Part shown: positions 24,006 through 30,437 of the stretch, in pieces
Layout: each line of letters starts with the position of its first letter
Numbering within the stretch: position 1 is the stretch's first letter
Source of the DNA: a virus
Length of the DNA stretch: 44,957 nucleotides
Direction: 5' to 3' (one strand)
IMG/VR virus record: IMGVR_UViG_3300008219_002937
Span: 1-44,957 of that record
Made by a program: the position numbers and the translations under genes
Notes under the pieces: model-generated
The model's database searches: none
The model's input: the letters and a program-made list of their open reading frames with translations, nothing else
Told to the model about the DNA's origin: nothing

Positions 24006-24374
24006 ATGCCACTAAAGAATATAGAAGATAGTTTAGAATCTATTGCATGGAAGACGAGCGGTACCGACCCTTCCGGTCCAGTGAAGATGAAACTACAAGT
24101 AGATAAAATCCCAGGCCTCAGAAACTTTAAACGAATAGTCCGAGAAATGGAAAGCGAAGGTTGGTCTGTCGTCGGCGAGGGTCTAAACGCTAAGAATCAA
24201 AACTTTATGATTTTATGTGCGAGAAGTTTCCCTTCATATTCTGGCTGGGTGTCCTGGGCAAAGGGATATCCATACAGGCTGCAGGAGATCAGCCCCACTA
24301 CAGATCGCCCAAAGAGGATTAAATTAGGAAAGGGATCACAACTGCGCCCCGGCCGACCCCGAAAGGAAAAGTAG
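24006..24374 (+). CDS. Small basic phage protein with an AT-hook-like tail
   Basis: 122 residues. The middle 'LRNFKRIVREMESEGWSVVG' suggests a small alpha/beta fold. The C-terminus 'LRPGRPRKEK' resembles an AT-hook (R-G-R-P flanked by basic residues), which binds the minor groove of AT-rich DNA. The ATG at 24006 follows AAGAGGACACTATT. The next gene starts 2 bases after its stop. The DNA-binding idea rests only on the tail motif. Confidence 0.55.
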   Translation: MPLKNIEDSLESIAWKTSGTDPSGPVKMKLQVDKIPGLRNFKRIVREMESEGWSVVGEGLNAKNQNFMILCARSFPSYSGWVSWAKGYPYRLQEISPTTDRPKRIKLGKGSQLRPGRPRKEK

Positions 24375-24376
24375 AA

Positions 24377-24955
24377 ATGCCCGAAGAAGCAGGCCCCCGA
24401 ATTATTGGATTGTATGGGGATATTGACGACGAACGCGCCGCAGATACATTGAATGGGCTGATTGCACTTCATCACGACAGATTTCGGTTCGAACCAGTGG
24501 ACCCCGACGACCCGGACTGCGAAGAGTTTCGGGAGATCGTACTTCCTATAGAATTGTTAATCTCCACCGGCGGTGGAACACTGGGTGACATGTTCGCAAT
24601 CTATGACACACTTCGTGTATTTAGGGAAGAATGTGAAATCCGGACTCACGGATTGGGTAGAGTGATGTCCGCGGGCGTCCTCCTCCTTGCTGCCGGAGAA
24701 AAGGGAAAAAGAAAAATTAGCAAAAACACCAGATTGATGATTCACAGTGTTTTGGGGGGAGACTATATGCCATATCCCTCTCTTAAGGTTGCGATAGAAG
24801 AAGCTAAAACACTTCAGGACATGATGTTCGATGCGCTCGCAGAAGAAACAAACTTGACAGTAGAGCAGCTTAACAATATGGCCAACAACAATATTGACAA
24901 GTTTTTTTCAGCAGAAGATGCCGTAGAGATGGGAATTGCTGACATTATTGTATGA
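24377..24955 (+). CDS. ClpP-like serine peptidase, copy 2
   Basis: 192 residues. Triad candidates: Ser in 'LGRVMSAGVLLLAAG', His in 'TRLMIHSVLGG' and Asp in 'NNIDKFFSAEDAVEMGIADI', with the 'ISTGGGTLGDMFAIYD' oxyanion segment. It is clearly different from the copy at 19811 (divergent handle and N-terminus), so this is not a recent duplication. Two ClpP-like subunits could form mixed rings, as host ClpP1/ClpP2 pairs do in some bacteria, or serve separate tasks. No Clp ATPase gene is visible in the window. Confidence 0.83.
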   Translation: MPEEAGPRIIGLYGDIDDERAADTLNGLIALHHDRFRFEPVDPDDPDCEEFREIVLPIELLISTGGGTLGDMFAIYDTLRVFREECEIRTHGLGRVMSAGVLLLAAGEKGKRKISKNTRLMIHSVLGGDYMPYPSLKVAIEEAKTLQDMMFDALAEETNLTVEQLNNMANNNIDKFFSAEDAVEMGIADIIV

Positions 24956-24988
24956 TAATAACTACTTAGTATTAAGGGAACAAAATGT

Positions 24989-26608
24989 ATGTCAAACTTA
25001 GATAATTTAATAAAAGAACATTATTCCGAAACCCCAGCCTTCGGACTAGAGCAGATGGTGGGCCTCATTGAAGAGGTCATGGACGAGAATAAGGAGCTTC
25101 TTGAGTCATTGTCGGCTGACGACGCCGCGAAAATCATGCCCATCGATGAAGCCGCCGATGGCCGCTTCAGTTTTGACATTCCCATTCCAAGCACGGTACC
25201 GACCGAGGCATGGGGGGACCCTAGCAGCCAGTCACGAAAAGATATTGCTAGGATCTTTGATTCTATCACCAGAGAGCCCAGCATAAGAGCTAGAATTACG
25301 CACGTTAACTCTTTTCTCGATCCAGCGCAGGCGGCGAGGAAAGCCCCGGGCGGCAAAGTTAACACCGTCTTGAATATGATGCAAGTCATTGAGTCCCTAC
25401 AGGCCTGCCTTAACGACTATAATGAGTCCTCTGCCGGCTTCGTGTTTGAGGGTTTTATGGCCGCTCTTACAGGCGGCAAGCAGATCGCCGGCCGAGTAGG
25501 CGGTACACTGCCAATTGAAGACTTTGTTGCATTCTCGGAAACGGGAGACAAAGAAGTCCCCACCAGCCTAAAGTTGCTCAGTCCCAATACCACGATCCAC
25601 GGAAGTTTCACAAACTTAGTGGATTATCTCTTTATCAGAGGAGGCGCAGGCCTGCCGGAGATTAAATATCTGATTGCCCTCAAAGACGTTGAGGGCGAGA
25701 CCGTAACAAAGTTGGCCCTATTTGATTTTATTATCGGTAGAGAAAACTTTGTGGATGTAATGTTACAATCAAACAACGGTGCTCTCATTGGCGAAAACGC
25801 CGCAGCCATGGCGGAACACATTAAAAACTGGCAGAATTCTCCAGAGTGGAGAGTTAAAATGGCAAAAATTCTAGAAACGTCGCCGGGCTATACTAAGGGT
25901 AGGGGCATGTTCTATGCCAATCTGAGCCCCACCGGCGAGTTTGACGACACGGCCGGCCCAGCCGCAGATCCTGAGAAGAAACGTCACCAGTATGGGCTAG
26001 CCACCGCACAGGGAGAGATGACGGCCCTTTTGAACGCCACAAAGAGAGCCGGCTCCGAATCTGCCCACGGCACCGGACCGACTTTTGAAGATTGGGTCAA
26101 GAACCTAGATTTGGACATGTCAGGTTATAGTGACAATAAAGTAAAGAAAATCCTTGATCAGATTCGTACTGCATGGGATAACGGCGCCAAATCTGTTGAC
26201 TCGTCTACCGATCTCGCCGAATCCTTTTACGGTTTTGGCTCGTTTCATGAAAGAGAGAAGCTTCTAATGAAAGAGGAACTACTGTCGGAGGCCAGCAAAG
26301 ATGCCGGCAGTCAGTGGGGTCTTAGTCGCGGAAACATGAACAACTTAAGGACTCTGCTGAGAACTGAATACTATGGAGAGCTTAATTTATCACAAGCCAA
26401 TATCTCTCAACTCTCAAAAATCTACGCAGAGAAGCTTGGAGAGGATCTAATGTTGTTGCTGCAAACAACAAAGACTTTCACTGAGAATATCGGTAAATAC
26501 TTCAGTGTTGAAGATCGTTCAGAGGCCGCCAAGGCTAACAAAGATGCTATTTCTCAAGGTGGTCAAATTATTACCAGCCTTGCGCAAGACCCGGCCGATA
26601 AAAAATAA
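24989..26608 (+). CDS. Large phage protein of unknown function, 539 residues
   Basis: Soluble, with no signal peptide. Around residue 150 the text reads 'AGFVFEGFMAALTGGKQIAG', then 'GTLPIEDFVAFSETG' and 'VPTSLKLLSPNTTIHGS', followed by 'YLIALKDV'. The order E ... ED ... (S/T)xK ... K resembles a PD-(D/E)xK nuclease core, but the same text could belong to a virion protein, and I do recall similar text in unannotated marine phage proteins. The C-terminal 250 residues are helical. ATG at 24989 after TTAAGGGAACAAAATGT. It ends 67 bases before GroEL, with a new promoter between. Confidence 0.55.
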   Translation: MSNLDNLIKEHYSETPAFGLEQMVGLIEEVMDENKELLESLSADDAAKIMPIDEAADGRFSFDIPIPSTVPTEAWGDPSSQSRKDIARIFDSITREPSIRARITHVNSFLDPAQAARKAPGGKVNTVLNMMQVIESLQACLNDYNESSAGFVFEGFMAALTGGKQIAGRVGGTLPIEDFVAFSETGDKEVPTSLKLLSPNTTIHGSFTNLVDYLFIRGGAGLPEIKYLIALKDVEGETVTKLALFDFIIGRENFVDVMLQSNNGALIGENAAAMAEHIKNWQNSPEWRVKMAKILETSPGYTKGRGMFYANLSPTGEFDDTAGPAADPEKKRHQYGLATAQGEMTALLNATKRAGSESAHGTGPTFEDWVKNLDLDMSGYSDNKVKKILDQIRTAWDNGAKSVDSSTDLAESFYGFGSFHEREKLLMKEELLSEASKDAGSQWGLSRGNMNNLRTLLRTEYYGELNLSQANISQLSKIYAEKLGEDLMLLLQTTKTFTENIGKYFSVEDRSEAAKANKDAISQGGQIITSLAQDPADKK

Positions 26609-26617
26609 ACTTATTAA

Positions 26618-26645
26618 TTAACAATTGTGCAAAATTGTATAGAAT
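26618..26645 (+). promoter_or_regulatory. Probable sigma70-type promoter upstream of groEL
   Basis: TTAACA (26618-26623), 16-base spacer, TAGAAT (26640-26645), each box one mismatch from consensus, in an AT-rich 67-base gap. No hairpin with a T-run overlaps it. The spacing to the GTG at 26676 leaves a leader of about 24 bases with GGAGG. Confidence 0.5.
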
Positions 26646-26675
26646 AATACAGTATACATACAACATGGAGGATAT

Positions 26676-28247
26676 GTGCCTAATTGCAAATTTAATTCCC
26701 GCAGAGATCTAAATGAAAAGGTTCTGAGCGGAGTAAACACTTTAGCAGACAACGTTGCTGCTACTCTTGGGCCCAAAGGCCGAAACGTAATATTACAAGA
26801 AAAGGGCAAGGAACCTTTTATTACAAAAGATGGCGTCACTGTTGCCACTTTCGTTCATCTAGATGATGAGTTTGAAAACGCAGCTGCGCAAATTATTAAA
26901 CAAGCATCTTCACAAACAAACACTGCAGCGGGAGATGGCACAACTACGGCAACAGTATTGGCCCGGGCCATACTAGTGCAAGCGCAGAAGTTTCTGTCTG
27001 CCGGCGCTTCCCCCGTAGAATTGAAGAGGGGCATAGACCGAGCAGTCGAAGCGATTGTTGTCAGGTTAGACGAACTCTCAACTCCGATCACGAGCCTAGA
27101 TGATATTAGGAATATCGCTACAATTTCCGCCAACAATGATCCTCAGATTGGAAAGTTGATTGCAACGGCTGTCGACAGCGCTGGTAAGGACGGTGCGATC
27201 ACTGTCGAAGAGGCTCGTTCGGTGGAAACAACTTTAGACCTGATCGAAGGTTTTAGGTTCCAATCGGGATACGCAGCATCTGCTTTTGTTACAGATGAAA
27301 GAAGAGCTGCCGTCAAGTATGACAGCCCTCTATTGCTAATCACCGATAACAAGATCGAGGCCGTTGAGCAGATTCTCCCGACTCTGGAGACGATCTCTCG
27401 TGACGGCCGGCCCCTGGTTATAGTTGCAGAAGATATCGATGGCCAAGCTCTAGCAGCGCTGATCATGAATTCTATTCGCGGCACGCTGAAGGTTGCAGCT
27501 ATTAAAGCGCCGCGCTACGGAGAAGAGCGAAGGAACATTCTCAGCGATCTGGCCCTCGCTACTGGGGCCACCTTTATAGCCCGAGATTCCGGAATTGATT
27601 TAAGAAATGTTAAATTAAACCACCTGGGTCAGTGCAAGAGTATCGACATAACGAAAACTACAACCACCATTATTGGCGGCAAAGGTGATTATGAAAACAT
27701 CGACAAGGCTGTTGAGCTTCTGAAGGCAGAAATGGTGCAAACAGACTCTATGCGTGAGAGCGAGAAGGTTCAAGAAAGAATCACTAGACTCTCTAGTGGC
27801 ATCGCCGTCGTCCGCGTAGGCGGGGCAACCGAAGTTGAGATGACAGAGAAGAAGCATAGGATAGAAGACGCTCTAGAGGCCGTAAAGTCGGCCCAGGAGG
27901 CCGGAGTCCTCCCCGGCGGCGGCATTGCCCTCATTCGCGCCACAGCGGCTCTAGAGGTCGATGTAGAGAATGAAGATCAACAATTGGGTGTGGAGATAGT
28001 GAAGAATGCTGTGTTTGAGCCATTGAGGCAGATGGCAAAGAATTCCGGAGAATCCCCAGATTTGATCGTCGCGGCTATACAAGAAGAGTCGGCCCATCGC
28101 GGCTATAATTTTAGAACATGTGAGATTGTTGATATGCTTGAATTGGGTATCATAGACCCAACCAAGGTTACACGCTGCGCCCTGCAGAATGCAGCTTCGG
28201 CCGCTGGAACTCTAATCACAACTTCACATGCTATTGTTGAAGTATAG
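26676..28247 (+). CDS. groEL: GroEL-type chaperonin
   Basis: 523 residues, full length apart from the Gly-Gly-Met tail of bacterial GroEL. ATP-site motifs are 'LADNVAATLGPKGRNV', 'TKDGVTVA', 'AAGDGTTTATVLA' (84-96) and 'VLPGGGIALIRA'. The apical domain contains 'VAIKAPRYGEERRNILSDLA' with the hydrophobic substrate-binding helix pattern retained. It forms the folding double ring. A phage GroES-like partner is encoded 14 kb upstream, in a separate unit. GTG start after CATGGAGGATAT. No GroES gene is adjacent, unlike the bacterial groESL operon. Confidence 0.95.
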   Translation: MPNCKFNSRRDLNEKVLSGVNTLADNVAATLGPKGRNVILQEKGKEPFITKDGVTVATFVHLDDEFENAAAQIIKQASSQTNTAAGDGTTTATVLARAILVQAQKFLSAGASPVELKRGIDRAVEAIVVRLDELSTPITSLDDIRNIATISANNDPQIGKLIATAVDSAGKDGAITVEEARSVETTLDLIEGFRFQSGYAASAFVTDERRAAVKYDSPLLLITDNKIEAVEQILPTLETISRDGRPLVIVAEDIDGQALAALIMNSIRGTLKVAAIKAPRYGEERRNILSDLALATGATFIARDSGIDLRNVKLNHLGQCKSIDITKTTTTIIGGKGDYENIDKAVELLKAEMVQTDSMRESEKVQERITRLSSGIAVVRVGGATEVEMTEKKHRIEDALEAVKSAQEAGVLPGGGIALIRATAALEVDVENEDQQLGVEIVKNAVFEPLRQMAKNSGESPDLIVAAIQEESAHRGYNFRTCEIVDMLELGIIDPTKVTRCALQNAASAAGTLITTSHAIVEV

Positions 28248-28287
28248 CACTATTTAAGGTGATACTACACTAGGAGTGCATGTACAC

Positions 28288-28569
28288 ATGTCTATGGACG
28301 AAACACAATTAATACAGTCTCTAACTGAGCTATCGGGCAAGATCGAAATCTTACTTGAGAAACAAGATGAGCTAGCAGAGAATGTTAATAAAATAAAAGA
28401 AGCAGTATATAACCCAGATTCGGGATTGTATGCTAGACTTACTGCCTTAGATGGTAGAATTAAGGCCATTGAGTCATGGCAAGCAACCTCAAACAAAATT
28501 ACATGGTTGGTTGTTTCAACTGTTTTTGCCCTCACAGTTACTACTATCTGGAAAGTAGTTTTTCCTTGA
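28288..28569 (+). CDS. Coiled-coil protein with C-terminal membrane anchor (XhlA/holin-accessory-like layout)
   Basis: 93 residues from ATG 28288, 11 bases after AGGAG; a GTG at 28276 is an alternative. The first 65 residues are helical and charged with a 'AVYNPDSGLYARLTAL' segment; the last 22 form one membrane helix ('WLVVSTVFALTVTTIW'). Small phage proteins with this order, often near lysis genes, resemble XhlA. No endolysin is nearby, so a lysis role is only possible. The last 4 bases overlap the -35 box of the next promoter. Confidence 0.6.
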   Translation: MSMDETQLIQSLTELSGKIEILLEKQDELAENVNKIKEAVYNPDSGLYARLTALDGRIKAIESWQATSNKITWLVVSTVFALTVTTIWKVVFP

Positions 28570-28593
28570 CATATAAATGTCAGGTGATATAAT
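28566..28593 (+). promoter_or_regulatory. Sigma70-type promoter with a hairpin over the -35 box
   Basis: TTGACA (28566-28571), 16-base spacer, TATAAT (28588-28593). TGACAT (28567-28572) and ATGTCA (28577-28582) form a 6-bp inverted repeat around ATAA that covers the -35 box, a possible operator. The start near 28600 fits the ATG at 28616. Confidence 0.8.
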
Positions 28594-28615
28594 AAAAATA
28601 GAAAAGGAATTACAC

Positions 28616-28942
28616 ATGCGAGTAAAAGTATCATACACCACAGATGTTGAGACAGTGCCAGAGGAGGTCGGAAACATCATTAACACAGTTGCCAACTGTT
28701 TATCACGAACTGGATTCGATTTAAACGGGGTAACTTCCAACCTTGTGCAAAACCCAGACGAAAGTCTTTTATCTGCTGGTCAGACCCTAGACGTTGTACG
28801 CCGTCGCTTGGCAACGTTAGATTTGAAGCTGGCAGATTGCCAGAACATCTTGACCGCTTTTGTTGAATACAAGAATAACCCGCCAACTGATGAAGGCGAA
28901 CTTTCTTTGAACGAGGAAACCCCAGTTGTTGAATCCGACTAA
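28616..28942 (+). CDS. Small phage protein of unknown function, 108 residues
   Basis: ATG 28616 is chosen because it follows AAAAGGAATTACAC and lies downstream of the promoter; the frame opens at 28577, upstream of the -10 box. The sequence 'VSYTTDVETVPEEVGNIINT' is followed by helices with 'LDVVRRRLATLDLKLADCQNI' and an acidic tail. It reads as a helical, possibly coiled-coil protein. Its 3' end overlaps the GDLV-type gene by 17 bases. Confidence 0.58.
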   Translation: MRVKVSYTTDVETVPEEVGNIINTVANCLSRTGFDLNGVTSNLVQNPDESLLSAGQTLDVVRRRLATLDLKLADCQNILTAFVEYKNNPPTDEGELSLNEETPVVESD

Positions 28943-29138
28943 AGGAGACTTGGTACATGTACCGGCCTCTGTAGTGCTCTGTAAGTTTGTTGAGGCATCT
29001 GATGATGTTCGAATGTTTACAGAGACGGAAAAACCAATGACGGCAGTTTTTCTAGAAAGACAAGATAACAATCGATGTAAAATATATTACAATGGCGACT
29101 ATTGGTGTATACCGATAGGCGACTTGTACACACAGTGA
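28926..29138 (+). CDS. Small GDLV-type beta protein (related to the 43-44.8 kb array)
   Basis: 70 residues. The start is taken as TTG 28926, with GAGG 11 bases upstream, because the conserved part begins at once ('NPTKGDLVHVPASVVL'). The later 'CKIYYNGDYWCIPIGDLY' gives the same short-barrel layout as the seven proteins at 42951-44780: N-terminal (K/V)GDLV, an internal strand with an aromatic, and a closing strand. No function is known. It lies in the same unit as the orphan upstream. Confidence 0.55.
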   Translation: MLNPTKGDLVHVPASVVLCKFVEASDDVRMFTETEKPMTAVFLERQDNNRCKIYYNGDYWCIPIGDLYTQ

Positions 29139-29146
29139 GGTAATAG

Positions 29147-29464
29147 ATGTTTGTTAAGTTAATTGAAGTTAAGAGAGTTGCCGGGGACAATCACGGTTTC
29201 CTGGGAGCGAACGATAAATTCACTCTAGGAGAAATATTTCTAAATCCAGAACAGATTTCTCACATGAAAGAAGATTTTCAAATGGAAAGGTGGCTCGCCG
29301 AGGGCCTTCTCCCCGAAGGTTTGAATAGCGCCCAGAAGTTTACAAAGGTTTTCATTAATAGGTCTGGTCGTACAGCCGCAGTAACAGTTATCGGTGAAAC
29401 TCCGTCCGTTATGGAAAAGATCCAAACTGTTTCTATAACACACAAACAACTCTTGAGAGGCTAA
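29147..29464 (+). CDS. Phage protein of unknown function, 105 residues
   Basis: Begins 'MFVKLIEVKRV', with 'IFLNPEQISHMKED' and 'LPEGLNSAQKFTKVFINRSG', a layout I have seen in marine phage orphans: a small beta-rich protein in which N-P and Q-x-F-T are conserved. Start ATG 29147 after GAGGTAATAG, 8 bases past the upstream stop. The next gene begins 1 base after its stop. No enzyme motif is visible. Confidence 0.55.
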   Translation: MFVKLIEVKRVAGDNHGFLGANDKFTLGEIFLNPEQISHMKEDFQMERWLAEGLLPEGLNSAQKFTKVFINRSGRTAAVTVIGETPSVMEKIQTVSITHKQLLRG

Positions 29465-29465
29465 T

Positions 29466-29855
29466 ATGTTGAAGACAGATGAAGATATACAATTTGTAGA
29501 CAAGCCATGGGGCTATGAGAGGATTTGGGCAGACACAGAACACTATGTCGGCAAGTATCTCTTTATAAAAGCCGGCCATTCTTTGTCTAGGCAATTTCAC
29601 AAGGTAAAGGACGAGACGGTATATGTGCTAGCTGGCCCCCTTGTGGTGGAAACTGGCCCAGAGCACCCTGAAGATGAAGTGAGACAAATTGGTGTCATCG
29701 AGGGTGAATCGCTTAGGATCCATCCGGGGATGGTTCACCGCTTCTGTGCCACTGCTGGCGCTGACGTTGAACTGATAGAAGTTAGTACAAACCATTTAGA
29801 CGATGTTGTGCGCATCGAGGATGACTACGGAAGAGTTCCTAATTTTTCTGCTTGA
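29466..29855 (+). CDS. Cupin, mannose-6-phosphate isomerase-like
   Basis: 129 residues. 'DKPWGYERIWADTEHYVGKY' and 'GHSLSRQFHKVKDETVYVL' are the start of the cupin fold in type II phosphomannose isomerase-like proteins; the metal ligands are probably His in 'QFHKVKDE' plus Glu and the later His in 'IHPGMVHRF'. The ending 'HLDDVVRIEDDYGR' is also typical. It would interconvert fructose-6-P and mannose-6-P or bind a related sugar phosphate. A phosphomannomutase-like gene is at 36312. Alternative: a metal-binding cupin with another sugar substrate. Confidence 0.75.
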   Translation: MLKTDEDIQFVDKPWGYERIWADTEHYVGKYLFIKAGHSLSRQFHKVKDETVYVLAGPLVVETGPEHPEDEVRQIGVIEGESLRIHPGMVHRFCATAGADVELIEVSTNHLDDVVRIEDDYGRVPNFSA

Positions 29856-29901
29856 CATACCATTTTCTGTGCTTATATTATATATACGAACTTGAGCACA
29901 G
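29852..29901 (+). promoter_or_regulatory. Sigma70-type promoter with an inverted repeat around the -10 box, upstream of Hsp20
   Basis: TTGACA (29852-29857) and a -10 box at TATATT (29874-29879, spacer 16) or TATTAT (29876-29881, spacer 18). CTGTGCT (29867-29873) and AGCACAG (29895-29901) flank the -10 region. The second arm touches the GGAGG ribosome site (29901-29905). Readthrough RNA could therefore hide the ribosome site, while RNA from this promoter lacks the first arm. Confidence 0.7.
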
Positions 29902-29912
29902 GAGGATATAGT

Positions 29913-30344
29913 ATGAGTTTGTTTCCAGTATTACGACACGATAATTTTTTTCCAACAAAGAGTCTTTTTGATTCTATTTTAGATGATTGGGCCTTCGCGC
30001 CATTGATTACTAAGAGCCAAATTGGAGATCTCAATTTAACAACAAAGGTTCAGACCAAAGTTACTGAATTGGAGACAGAGTATCGTATTGATGTTGTTGT
30101 TCCCGGTCTAAGTCGCGATGATCTTATCGTTGATATTGATGACAAGAACGTTGTCGTTTCACATGAAGTGGAGCAACAAACAGAGGGTGCCGTCTCTTAC
30201 GGCTCTTTCAAGAAGCAGTGGAAACTTCCACAAAACACAAACATTGAGGAAATAGTAGCAAAGTATAGCCAGGGTATACTTTCTATTTGCGTACCTAAGC
30301 ACGCTAAAGTCGTCGCTCCGTCAAGGCGCCTTGAGATTGGTTAG
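29913..30344 (+). CDS. Small heat shock protein (Hsp20 / alpha-crystallin)
   Basis: 143 residues from ATG 29913, 7 bases after GGAGG; the upstream in-frame codon at 29892 has no ribosome site. The alpha-crystallin domain covers about 45-135: 'ELETEYRIDVVVPGLSRDDL', 'YGSFKKQWKLP' and 'AKYSQGILSICVPK' (the G-x-L motif). It holds unfolding proteins in a refoldable state. The C-terminal I-x-I motif is not clear. It is preceded by its own promoter and followed by a strong terminator. Confidence 0.9.
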   Translation: MSLFPVLRHDNFFPTKSLFDSILDDWAFAPLITKSQIGDLNLTTKVQTKVTELETEYRIDVVVPGLSRDDLIVDIDDKNVVVSHEVEQQTEGAVSYGSFKKQWKLPQNTNIEEIVAKYSQGILSICVPKHAKVVAPSRRLEIG

Positions 30345-30369
30345 TTAAAATCCTTTTTTCTCTGAAATG

Positions 30370-30390
30370 GGCAACTTCGGTTGCCTTTTT
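30370..30390 (+). terminator. Intrinsic terminator with TTCG tetraloop
   Basis: GGCAAC (30370-30375), loop TTCG, GTTGCC (30380-30385), then TTTTT (30386-30390). It closes the Hsp20 unit. A TATAAT lies at 30409-30414 downstream but no matching -35 box is seen. Confidence 0.93.
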
Positions 30391-30437
30391 CATTTAAGAA
30401 CAACTAATTATAATAACCACTTGTGTGAGTACAACTA

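Noticed and set aside
28996-29020. CTGATGA-like hammerhead ribozyme core.
   Set aside because: The GAAA box and closing stems are missing, and it lies inside a coding gene.
30409-30414. Promoter for giant protein A at TATAAT (30409).
   Set aside because: No acceptable -35 box 15-19 bases upstream; the T-run of the terminator lies there.
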